A DNA stretch of 5,623 nucleotides from Candidatus Staskawiczbacteria bacterium RIFCSPHIGHO2_02_FULL_34_10 (GCA_001821915.1 MHOR01000024.1:1-5623); one strand, 5' to 3'; positions 1 through 5,623 are shown, numbered from the stretch's first letter. A program made the numbers and translations. Notes: generated by a model from the letters alone, not told the origin.

Positions 1-49
1 AAAAAATATCGTGGCTAGGTTGGATATCTAGTCTAGAGCCTTATAGATT
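1..49 (+). promoter_or_regulatory. Short upstream region of the operon, possible weak promoter
   Basis: This is the only sequence before the first gene. There is no Shine-Dalgarno-like purine run before the ATG at 50, and an in-frame TAG at 44-46 rules out an upstream extension of gene 1. A TATAGA hexamer (42-47, 4/6 to the bacterial -10) lies directly before the ATG. A weak TTGGAT (20-25, 3/6 to -35) stands 16 bases further up. If real, the transcript would be nearly leaderless. It could equally be the tail of an upstream intergenic region. The call rests on a weak motif match only. Confidence 0.2.
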
Positions 50-2341
50 ATGGAAAGACATAAATTTCAAGGAGAAGAAGTACCAAAAAAAGAATTACTA
101 TCTACTCCTGAACAAAAATACAAAGTTTTGGAGTCAAAAAATCCAGTAGAAAGTTTTTCTGATTTTTCTGAGGAACAACAAGAAGAAATTGACAACATGC
201 TAAAAATACTCTTGTCTTTGGCGCATTTTATCGGCAATGATTTTCATATCCCCGTGGAACTCAATAAACCGGGTGCTGGTTGGCATTGGGATTTTAAAAA
301 TAATATTATTCGTATTGATCCAAGCGACATTCTCCTGGAAAAATTTAATGAAAAACGGCAAAAAATGGGCCAGCGCCCACTCAGCCAAGAAGAACATGAA
401 AATTATTTGCGAGGTGTCATTTGTCATGAAGGATTTCATAAAAGGCTTACGAAGACAGAGTTCATTAATATGAAAGATTGGAAAGAACTTGGATATGGAC
501 TTGGTCTGAATGCTCCTGAAGATATTAGAGTCAACACTGCTGGTGCTGAATATTACCCAAGATTTGGTGGACAATTGGATTTAATGTACGAACAGAATCT
601 TGATTTTGAATCAAAAGAAAAACAAAAAGCAAAAAAAGAACTTGGCAAACAGCCACGTTTTATACAGGCGGTATTTAAAATTTTAGAGTTGGGGTTTCAA
701 TGGCACAAAGGTGAAAAAATGGAGATAGGCGAAGGATTGTCCATTGAAGTAAAGGAATATGTTAAAAAAATGCTGCCGCAGTACGAAAATTTTTGGAGGT
801 TATTCCCCACAAAGGCAATGGCTGACGGATCTGAAAAAGATGAAAATAAATTGACAGGAGAAAAATCAATTTATCGGCATTCAGAAGAATCATATGGCAT
901 TTATCGTGACAACATTTGGCCGGAATTTAAAAAGTTGGTTGACATGGACATAGGAGACCAAAAAATGCAGGGGGCACTTGGTGATATGCAAAAAAACCAG
1001 GAAGAGGGATCACCGGACGGTCAGGATTTACCACAAGATTTAAAAGATAAACTCACAAAAGAGGAGCAAGAGTCGCTAAAGGAAGCCATTAAAAAAGTAT
1101 TGGATCAGTCCCAAGTAGGAGGAGAAGAAAAACCTAAGGATAGCGAAAAAGCAGAAGGTGGCCAGCAAGCCGAGGAGCAGGAGGGCGTAGATAAAGAGTC
1201 TGAAGCCAAAAAAGATTCTTTTAATCCAGTTGATTTAGATTCCTTGTCAAAAGAACTGAAGCAGAAAATAAAAGAGTATGTGGATTCTCTTTCAAAAGAA
1301 CAGCAGGAAGAAATGGAAGAAAGCGCAAAAGCCAGATTAAAAGAATTTGAAGATTCTTTAAATGAAGAGCTGCAGGGTAAATTATCGGAAACTCCAGAAA
1401 TGAAAGTTAAAAGAGAGGAAGAGCAAAAATCAGATCAAGAACAGGTAGGAAAAAAGCAGGTGGTAAAAAAAGAAAGCCCAAGCGTTGACCCAAAAGAACT
1501 GAAAAAGTATAAAAAACATATTGCAAAAGAACTTAAAAAAGATGCCAATGTGTATGAAAAAATGAGAAGAGAGGTTTTACCATTGATTGATAAATTAGAA
1601 AATGAGGTTCGCGACATATTTACTGCCCGAAAAATGGGTGGCTGGAAAAGTGGGAATAAAACGGGCCCAAAGATTGACCTTAAAAAAAGGATAGAAGAAA
1701 AAGCTAAATCTATTTCTATTGTGGAAAGCAAGGCATGGCAAAAAAAAGAATTACCAAAAGAAAAAGATTACGCTATTGGCATATTGAATGATCTTTCTGG
1801 GTCTATGAAAGGAGAAAAAATCTATGAAGACTTTAAGTCAAAAATTGTAATTTCAGAGGTGCTTAATCGCTTATCTATTAACACAGAAATTCTTGGTTTT
1901 AATGACCGTATTTACGAATATCAAAATTTTGGCCAGCCAATGTCAAAACAAATCAGAGAAAATATGGGAGGTATGCTAAGTGAGGTTAATGATACTAGTG
2001 ATACTGGCAAAGCTAGGTGGAATGACGATGGTTGGGCGGTCCAGCAGGCGGCAGAGAGGCTTATGCGCCAAAAGGCAGATTACAAGTTTTTGATTGTAAT
2101 GTCTGATGGTGAGCCAGTAGAATCACCCATGCATCCGCGAGAAAAATATGAACTTAGTGGGGTGATTGCAAAATTATTAAAAGAAACTAATATCCGAATT
2201 ATTGGTTTGGGTATTGGCAATAGAACTGATCATGTTAGAGACTATTATCCCAATAGCATCGCCAATGTGAAAGTAAAAGAAATGGCCGAAAAATTAGCAG
2301 ATCTTATAAGAGAAGTGATTGCAGATTACGATAAATTTTGA
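50..2341 (+). CDS. HExxH metallopeptidase-like / CobT-like VWA domain protein
   Basis: A 763-residue protein with two recognisable ends. The N-terminal part (about 45-300) carries HEGFH at 126-130, an HExxH zinc-peptidase signature. NAPEDIRVN (154-162) follows, in a position where E157 could be the third zinc ligand as in gluzincins. Residues about 310-480 form a low-complexity linker rich in E, K and Q, probably helical or coiled coil. The C-terminal part (about 572-755) is a VWA domain with a MIDAS site: DLSGS at 581-585, a threonine near 649-652, and SDGEP with D686. The segment from SDGEPV to GIGNRTDHVRDYY resembles the end of the cobaltochelatase subunit CobT, but the N-terminus differs, so cobalamin synthesis is not implied. 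Proteins of this kind work with MoxR/CobS-like AAA+ ATPases, and one is encoded at 3689. No signal peptide or membrane segment is seen, so it is likely cytoplasmic. The start is the first ATG after an in-frame stop at 44-46. Peptidase activity is inferred from the motif only. Confidence 0.92.
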   Translation: MERHKFQGEEVPKKELLSTPEQKYKVLESKNPVESFSDFSEEQQEEIDNMLKILLSLAHFIGNDFHIPVELNKPGAGWHWDFKNNIIRIDPSDILLEKFNEKRQKMGQRPLSQEEHENYLRGVICHEGFHKRLTKTEFINMKDWKELGYGLGLNAPEDIRVNTAGAEYYPRFGGQLDLMYEQNLDFESKEKQKAKKELGKQPRFIQAVFKILELGFQWHKGEKMEIGEGLSIEVKEYVKKMLPQYENFWRLFPTKAMADGSEKDENKLTGEKSIYRHSEESYGIYRDNIWPEFKKLVDMDIGDQKMQGALGDMQKNQEEGSPDGQDLPQDLKDKLTKEEQESLKEAIKKVLDQSQVGGEEKPKDSEKAEGGQQAEEQEGVDKESEAKKDSFNPVDLDSLSKELKQKIKEYVDSLSKEQQEEMEESAKARLKEFEDSLNEELQGKLSETPEMKVKREEEQKSDQEQVGKKQVVKKESPSVDPKELKKYKKHIAKELKKDANVYEKMRREVLPLIDKLENEVRDIFTARKMGGWKSGNKTGPKIDLKKRIEEKAKSISIVESKAWQKKELPKEKDYAIGILNDLSGSMKGEKIYEDFKSKIVISEVLNRLSINTEILGFNDRIYEYQNFGQPMSKQIRENMGGMLSEVNDTSDTGKARWNDDGWAVQQAAERLMRQKADYKFLIVMSDGEPVESPMHPREKYELSGVIAKLLKETNIRIIGLGIGNRTDHVRDYYPNSIANVKVKEMAEKLADLIREVIADYDKF

Positions 2342-2347
2342 TATAAT
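2319..2347 (+). promoter_or_regulatory. Possible internal promoter before the toxin-antitoxin-like pair
   Basis: A perfect TATAAT (2342-2347) sits just after the stop of gene 1. A TTGCAG (2319-2324, only the TTG matching the -35 consensus) lies 17 bases upstream. A start about seven bases after the -10 would fall at or very near the ATG at 2354, giving a leaderless transcript. Toxin-antitoxin pairs often have their own promoter, which makes the position plausible. In an AT-rich genome a chance TATAAT is common, so confidence is low. Confidence 0.33.
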
Positions 2348-2353
2348 GAAATC

Positions 2354-2593
2354 ATGAAACCAAAAATAATGAAATTTAGACAGACGCTTTTTTGGGATGT
2401 AAATCCTAAAAGTATTGATGCAAAAAAAAATGCCAGATATATTATAGAGCGGGTTTTGGAATTTGGAGATCCTAGAGAGGTGGGTTGGGTTCTAAATTAC
2501 TATCCAAAACGCACTGTTAAAAAAGTGATGAATCTTCCGCGAGTTCAATTAAGTCCTAAATCAAAAGCTTTATGGTCTCTGATGTTAAAGTAG
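2354..2593 (+). CDS. DUF6922-like small protein, probable AbiE-type partner/antitoxin
   Basis: A 79-residue basic protein. Its core (FRQTLFWDV, then ARYIIERVLEFGD, then EVGWVLNYY, then LSPKSKALWSLML) matches from memory the small DUF6922-type proteins found directly upstream of AbiEii-like nucleotidyltransferases. It is probably helical and may bind DNA or the toxin, but no catalytic motif is visible. It begins 12 bases after gene 1 and its last 22 bases overlap the start of the nucleotidyltransferase gene, which implies translational coupling and a joint function. The ATG at 2354 is chosen; the ATG at 2369 (residue 6, MKFRQ) is an alternative that keeps the whole conserved core. There is no Shine-Dalgarno sequence. 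A run of nine A (2422-2430) in the coding sequence is a possible slippage or sequencing-error site, but the protein reads as intact. The antitoxin role is inferred from context. Confidence 0.82.
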   Translation: MKPKIMKFRQTLFWDVNPKSIDAKKNARYIIERVLEFGDPREVGWVLNYYPKRTVKKVMNLPRVQLSPKSKALWSLMLK

Positions 2594-3252
2594 CAAAAGT
2601 CTTTGATTCGCTTTTTTTTAATACTTTACCCAAGGACGCTGTTTTGTCATTGGGAAAATGCTCACAAATGGATTTTTTTTCACGCGATAAATGGTATTTA
2701 GCGGGTGGCACTGCATTGGCCTTACAATCAGGACATAGAAAGTCTTACGATTTGGATTTTTTTACAGAAAATAAAAGTTTTGACGAAAAAGGTGTTGAAA
2801 AAGTATTAAACGAATATGGTAAATGGGTTACTAATAATATAAGTAAGGGAACAGTATTTGGTATATTTTCTAAAACAAAAATGAGTCTTATTGCTTACCC
2901 CTTTTTCACGCCGGCTGAAAAAATAAGTAAGTTTGGCACAGTTTCTTTATTGGCTATTGGCGATATTGCAATAATGAAAATTGTGGCAATTTCCCAGCGA
3001 GGGAAAAAACGGGATTTTTTTGACTTGTATTGGATTTGTAACAATGTAGTATCGTTGCAAGAAAGTATCCTAAAAGTCGACAAACAATATTCTGTGCGGC
3101 AAAATCCCACCCATATTTTAAAAAGCCTTGTATATTTTCAAGATGCAGAGGATGATCCCGAACCAGAAATTTACTTTAAAGCAACGTGGAAAGAGGTGAA
3201 AAAGTTTTTTAGCAGAGAAATTTCGATTATTGCCAAAAAAATAATAAGATAA
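2572..3252 (+). CDS. AbiEii/AbiGii-type nucleotidyltransferase, probable toxin
   Basis: A 226-residue protein of the nucleotidyltransferase superfamily. LAGGTALAL (43-51) supplies the GG loop. HRKSYDLDFF (55-64) supplies the catalytic acidic pair D60 and D62. DIAIMK (131-136) and RGKKRDFFDLY (143-153) are the downstream motifs typical of AbiEii/AbiGii family proteins. The length fits the shorter members of that family. AbiE toxins transfer nucleotides to RNA acceptors such as tRNA 3' ends and stop growth, for example on phage infection; whether this one does so is inferred from the family. The start overlaps the upstream small gene by 22 bases in another frame, with no ribosome site, suggesting coupled translation. 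The catalytic motifs look intact, so it is probably functional. It could also be a domesticated nucleotidyltransferase with no toxin role. Confidence 0.9.
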   Translation: MVSDVKVAKVFDSLFFNTLPKDAVLSLGKCSQMDFFSRDKWYLAGGTALALQSGHRKSYDLDFFTENKSFDEKGVEKVLNEYGKWVTNNISKGTVFGIFSKTKMSLIAYPFFTPAEKISKFGTVSLLAIGDIAIMKIVAISQRGKKRDFFDLYWICNNVVSLQESILKVDKQYSVRQNPTHILKSLVYFQDAEDDPEPEIYFKATWKEVKKFFSREISIIAKKIIR

Positions 3253-3264
3253 AATATTACTGGT

Positions 3265-3270
3265 TATACT
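3265..3270 (+). promoter_or_regulatory. Possible -10 element immediately before the 136-residue gene
   Basis: TATACT (5/6 to the -10 consensus) ends three bases before the ATG at 3274. No -35 hexamer is found at the usual 16-18 base distance, and no Shine-Dalgarno sequence lies between it and the start. If used, it would give a leaderless or nearly leaderless transcript. It may be a chance AT-rich match. Confidence 0.2.
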
Positions 3271-3273
3271 GTT

Positions 3274-3684
3274 ATGAAAACAAAAGTTAAAAATACATCA
3301 GTCTCAAGGTTCGCAGAAGTAGTAGTGGGCCAAAAAGAAGTTGGTTTGGCAATCGCAAAAAATGAGGCAGAGTTATCGTTAATGCAAAAGAAACTAAAAA
3401 ACGATGGTTTTTGCAAAGTAGAAACTGTATCTGATATTTTTAAATCCCCCAAAGTCTTTTTTGTTGTCAAAGAAACTATGGATAAAGATTTTTACGATGT
3501 TATGGTGCAATACCCAAGCGGTCAAGTCGAAATTTTTGATAAGCAAGTTATGCGTCAGCAGATTTTTTTGCCAGATTATGATAATTCGGCCGTTATTTGT
3601 ATTGTTGAAATAAATAGCTTAAATACATTAAAAAAAAGGGGCTTTAACTTATTATCAATAGTAGGCCCGGCTTTTCAATATTAA
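3274..3684 (+). CDS. Unrecognised 136-residue protein
   Basis: I do not recognise this protein. It is soluble-looking, with no signal peptide, membrane helix or cysteine-cluster motif. The first half is basic and helix-prone (about residues 15-60, including KNEAELSLMQKKLKNDGF). The second half alternates hydrophobic and polar residues as in a beta-rich fold (VFFVVKE, FYDVMVQYPSGQVEIFD, SAVICIVEI). It starts 21 bases after the nucleotidyltransferase stop and ends four bases before the ATPase start, so it is firmly inside the operon and most likely co-translated with the ATPase. Possible roles are an accessory subunit of the ATPase/VWA complex or a third member of the toxin-antitoxin cassette; nothing in the sequence decides between them. 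The uninterrupted frame, base composition like its neighbours and tight spacing support it being real. Confidence 0.78.
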   Translation: MKTKVKNTSVSRFAEVVVGQKEVGLAIAKNEAELSLMQKKLKNDGFCKVETVSDIFKSPKVFFVVKETMDKDFYDVMVQYPSGQVEIFDKQVMRQQIFLPDYDNSAVICIVEINSLNTLKKRGFNLLSIVGPAFQY

Positions 3685-3688
3685 CTAT

Positions 3689-5623
3689 ATGGTTTTACAT
3701 GAAGGACAAAGAACAACAGAAGAAGTTTTAAAAGAAACACCAGTGTTGGAAACTGAAAGTACAGTTTTTTTTTCGGGCGTCGAGTTGCCAAAAGCAAAAG
3801 ACGGGTCTGGCAATTGGGTGCCCAGAAGAGAAAAATATGAAGATTACATATACGATGATGTATCAGTTGAGTTACAGAGAAATTTTGCGCTAGCTTTTAG
3901 CTTAAACCAACCCTATTTAGTAGAAGGTGGCACAGAAATAGGAAAAACAACCGCAGTAATGGAAATGTGTTCTCGTTTGGGCTACGAAGTACATTATGTC
4001 AATTTAAATTATGGAACCGATGAATCAAAACTAATGGGAAAACCCATGCCTAATTTACAAAGGCAAGATTTAAAGGATCCAGAGTTTGTTTATTGGCTTG
4101 GGAAAATATCGTCTGGTCTCATGCCTGAAGAAGGAAAAGTTAAAGTGATTGTATTAGATGAAATTGGTGCAGCCCAGCCGGGAAACATAATCATACTTCA
4201 CGAAATATTTGACCAGTTAGAACGGGGCGGATCAGTCGATTTATCGGAATATGGCAATGGCGTGGTGAATATTGATCCTGAAAAGGTAAAAATAGTAGCC
4301 TTGACCAATCCTCCTGGCAAAGGATATCAGGCTGTAAATGTAATAAGTCCGCCTTTAATGCGCCGTTTTACCTATTTTAAAGCTCTTTCTGAACTGCCAG
4401 AAAAATCCGTATCATCATACATATCGGCATTATTTGAAAAAGAAGAAGTGCTTATGGAAATTCCCGGAATTGGCGAGGTTATAGCAAAATATAAAGAGTT
4501 TCATAGAGCGGCCAAGGAGTTTTTGAAAAACAGGACAATAGCAGATGATCAGCCTCAGCCTTTTACTTATGGTGATCGCACAGAACCTAAACGATTTAGA
4601 GATTTTATTGCAAAGCGTTATAGGGGTGATATTAACGAAACTGTTCGGCAAGCACTGATTTTTTATTATGTTAATAAGTTAGAAAACCAAGCAGATAAAA
4701 AACAACTTGAACAATTGATACCTTACATAGAATACCGGCCACCAGTGGTTGAATCCAAACGCAGGGTATTGGAAGCAAGAGGAGGTGCAGAAGCCGAAAA
4801 AAAAAGAAAACTCATTGATGAAATAGAGACCTTAAAGTCAGAAATTGAGGACAGTGGTAAATTACCGGAAGGCTTTGGAGTATCAGAAACCGGTAGAGGG
4901 GAAAACCCCATTATTAAAGCTAAAACCGAAAAAGGAGAACCCATAGAATTTAATTTTGAGCAGATAAAAAGCAAGGTGGTGGATTTTTATAAAAAAAATA
5001 ACCTTGAGAAATTAGCAGGCGCAGTTGAGAGTGCGACAATCTTTTTAACTAAGGAACAAAAAAGAGCCATGGTTGAAATGGTTGAAAAAGAAGGCTTTGA
5101 TTCTGCTTGGATTTTCCCGGGCGATGAAGTGATGCAAGCAAACTCCGTAAGCATCAAACAAGAAACCGAAAAAGAGATGCCATGGCTAGATAAGAAACAT
5201 CAATACAAAGAAAAAGACGAAAAAGGCAAACTCGTCGGTACTTATTTATCAAGCGAGGTAAAATCTGCTTTTCCCGACAAGATACAAAACGACAAGCGAC
5301 CCAACAAGCCATATGTCATGTTTTACAAGTCAAGCCGAGAAGTTGACCCAGAAATCCGACAACCTCTTATCATAGATGGCAAAACGGTTATCAATTCTCA
5401 AGAAAATATCGAAAAGAATTTCAAAGAACGGAAAATAGTATTACAGATTTTAAACGAGTATTTAATATTACAAAGAGTGGAAACGGAAAATAATAAAGAT
5501 AAAGGAAAACCTCACCCAGATACCGATTTTACAACTTGGCTTGGATCTAGGTTGTCTGGTGTTTTCGGCGGGCCCGGTCGGGTCTTGCGGGCCCATTGGC
5601 TTCCCGGCCCTCAGCAGGTCGGG
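3689..5623 (+). CDS. MoxR/CobS-like AAA+ ATPase with C-terminal variable domain (partial, 3' end missing)
   Basis: An open frame of 645 codons with no stop before the window edge. The AAA_5/MoxR-like domain (about 60-350) has Walker A GGTEIGKT (80-87), Walker B VIVLDE with D157 and E158, sensor-1 N207 in ALTNPP, arginine-finger candidates R225/R226 in PPLMRRF, and a sensor-2-like R302 in EPKRFRDF. The fourth Walker A position is E83 rather than the usual G. A short coiled coil follows (about 368-388). A long C-terminal region then includes FDSAWIFPG (469-478) and EYLILQR (590-596), and the start of what looks like a C-type-lectin-fold variable region (TTWLGSRL 615-622, GRVLRAHW 630-637). I recall this N-terminal ATPase plus EYLILQ-linker plus variable-tail layout from DGR target proteins of candidate-phyla bacteria. 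It would energise remodelling together with the VWA protein at 50-2341. The start at 3689 is four bases after the previous stop; there is no Shine-Dalgarno sequence. Cytoplasmic: no signal peptide is seen. Confidence 0.93.
   Translation, partial: MVLHEGQRTTEEVLKETPVLETESTVFFSGVELPKAKDGSGNWVPRREKYEDYIYDDVSVELQRNFALAFSLNQPYLVEGGTEIGKTTAVMEMCSRLGYEVHYVNLNYGTDESKLMGKPMPNLQRQDLKDPEFVYWLGKISSGLMPEEGKVKVIVLDEIGAAQPGNIIILHEIFDQLERGGSVDLSEYGNGVVNIDPEKVKIVALTNPPGKGYQAVNVISPPLMRRFTYFKALSELPEKSVSSYISALFEKEEVLMEIPGIGEVIAKYKEFHRAAKEFLKNRTIADDQPQPFTYGDRTEPKRFRDFIAKRYRGDINETVRQALIFYYVNKLENQADKKQLEQLIPYIEYRPPVVESKRRVLEARGGAEAEKKRKLIDEIETLKSEIEDSGKLPEGFGVSETGRGENPIIKAKTEKGEPIEFNFEQIKSKVVDFYKKNNLEKLAGAVESATIFLTKEQKRAMVEMVEKEGFDSAWIFPGDEVMQANSVSIKQETEKEMPWLDKKHQYKEKDEKGKLVGTYLSSEVKSAFPDKIQNDKRPNKPYVMFYKSSREVDPEIRQPLIIDGKTVINSQENIEKNFKERKIVLQILNEYLILQRVETENNKDKGKPHPDTDFTTWLGSRLSGVFGGPGRVLRAHWLPGPQQVG
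5550..5623 (+). other. Probable DGR variable region (VR), truncated by the window edge
   Basis: This 3' part of the ATPase gene is about 70% G+C and has only three A (5595, 5613, 5616), with none in 5550-5594, although A is the commonest base in the rest of the gene. DGRs copy a template repeat through an error-prone reverse transcriptase that changes template adenines to any base, so a diversified VR loses A while T, C and G positions are kept. The encoded residues (about 622-645) continue a lectin-fold-like start, with W617 and W637 as likely scaffold residues. Codons ending in C or T that could derive from AAY template codons include those of A635, H636, L638, P639, G640 and P641. The exact left boundary is uncertain. 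The right boundary and the initiation-of-mutagenic-homing sequence lie outside the window, as do the template repeat and reverse transcriptase. Confidence 0.72.

Noticed and set aside
200..574. Minus-strand open frame of 124 codons
   Set aside because: It lies wholly within the VWA/metallopeptidase gene, across the HExxH motif, and its translation is low-complexity F/I/S-rich, as expected of the complement of an A-rich gene.
1435..1731. Minus-strand open frame of 98 codons
   Set aside because: Antisense to the lysine-rich part of the VWA protein; its F/S/L-rich translation is the mirror of AAA/GAA codons.
50..2341. Assigning the VWA protein as cobaltochelatase CobT and the ATPase as CobS
   Set aside because: Similarity is limited to the VWA end and the generic AAA+ core; the HExxH N-terminus, the ATPase's long tail and the absence of other cobalamin genes argue against cobalamin synthesis.
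2422..2430. Run of nine A in the 79-residue gene as a possible frameshift
   Set aside because: The protein reads through the run in one frame with family-like sequence on both sides, so no break is needed.
4430..4974. Two minus-strand open frames (4430-4651 and 4723-4974)
   Set aside because: Both are inside the ATPase coding frame, which is continuous and shows family motifs; no start signals or recognisable domains on the minus strand.
5561..5623. GC-rich end as assembly chimera, adaptor, or horizontally acquired segment
   Set aside because: The frame continues without a break and the lectin-like pattern (WLGSR, then GRVLRAHW) runs across the composition change; specific loss of A fits DGR mutagenesis better. 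A chimera cannot be fully excluded without flanking sequence.
1..5623. CRISPR array, tRNA, rRNA, transposase or intrinsic terminator
   Set aside because: No spaced direct repeats, cloverleaf, transposase motifs or GC-hairpin plus T-run seen; intergenic gaps are at most 21 bases, and the T runs at 2612-2619, 2673-2680 and 3765-3773 are inside genes with no stem before them.

Overview
The window is AT-rich (by eye about 35-40% G+C, with many A and T runs). It holds five tightly packed genes, all on the + strand, with almost no intergenic DNA. The short intergenic gaps, the lack of clear Shine-Dalgarno sequences and the family resemblance of the proteins suggest a reduced-genome candidate-phyla bacterium (Patescibacteria/CPR) or an element living in one. 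This placement is inference: there is no rRNA or ribosomal protein to confirm it. The standard code (TGA = stop) fits.

Layout: (1) 50-2341, a large protein with an N-terminal HExxH metallopeptidase-like domain, a long charged linker and a C-terminal CobT-like VWA domain with a MIDAS metal site. (2) 2354-2593 and (3) 2572-3252, an overlapping pair that looks like an AbiE-type toxin-antitoxin module: a small DUF6922-like protein, then an AbiEii/AbiGii-type nucleotidyltransferase. (4) 3274-3684, a 136-residue protein I do not recognise. (5) 3689 to the window end, a MoxR/CobS-like AAA+ ATPase of at least 645 residues, still open at the edge. Gaps between genes are 12, -22, 21 and 4 bases, so they probably form one transcription unit. 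Genes 1 and 5 are the classic partner pair (MoxR/CobS-type ATPase with VWA protein), here split by the toxin-antitoxin pair and the orphan gene.

The most interesting signal is at the right edge. The last 74 bases (5550-5623) of the ATPase gene change abruptly to about 70% G+C and contain only three adenines, with 45 consecutive bases lacking any A, in a window where A is the commonest base. The encoded C-terminus (TTWLGSRL, then GRVLRAHW...QQVG) looks like the start of a C-type-lectin-fold variable region. Depletion of A at the 3' end of a target gene is the footprint expected of adenine-specific mutagenic retrohoming by a diversity-generating retroelement (DGR). I therefore read gene 5 as the DGR target (variable protein) and the right edge as a truncated variable region. 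The template repeat and reverse transcriptase are not in this window and would be expected just downstream.

Together the window suggests an intracellular AAA+/VWA-metallopeptidase machine whose ATPase carries a hypervariable C-terminal binding domain, with a toxin-antitoxin-like pair embedded in the same operon. The architecture is seen directly; the biological role (recognition or defence, protein remodelling) is speculation.
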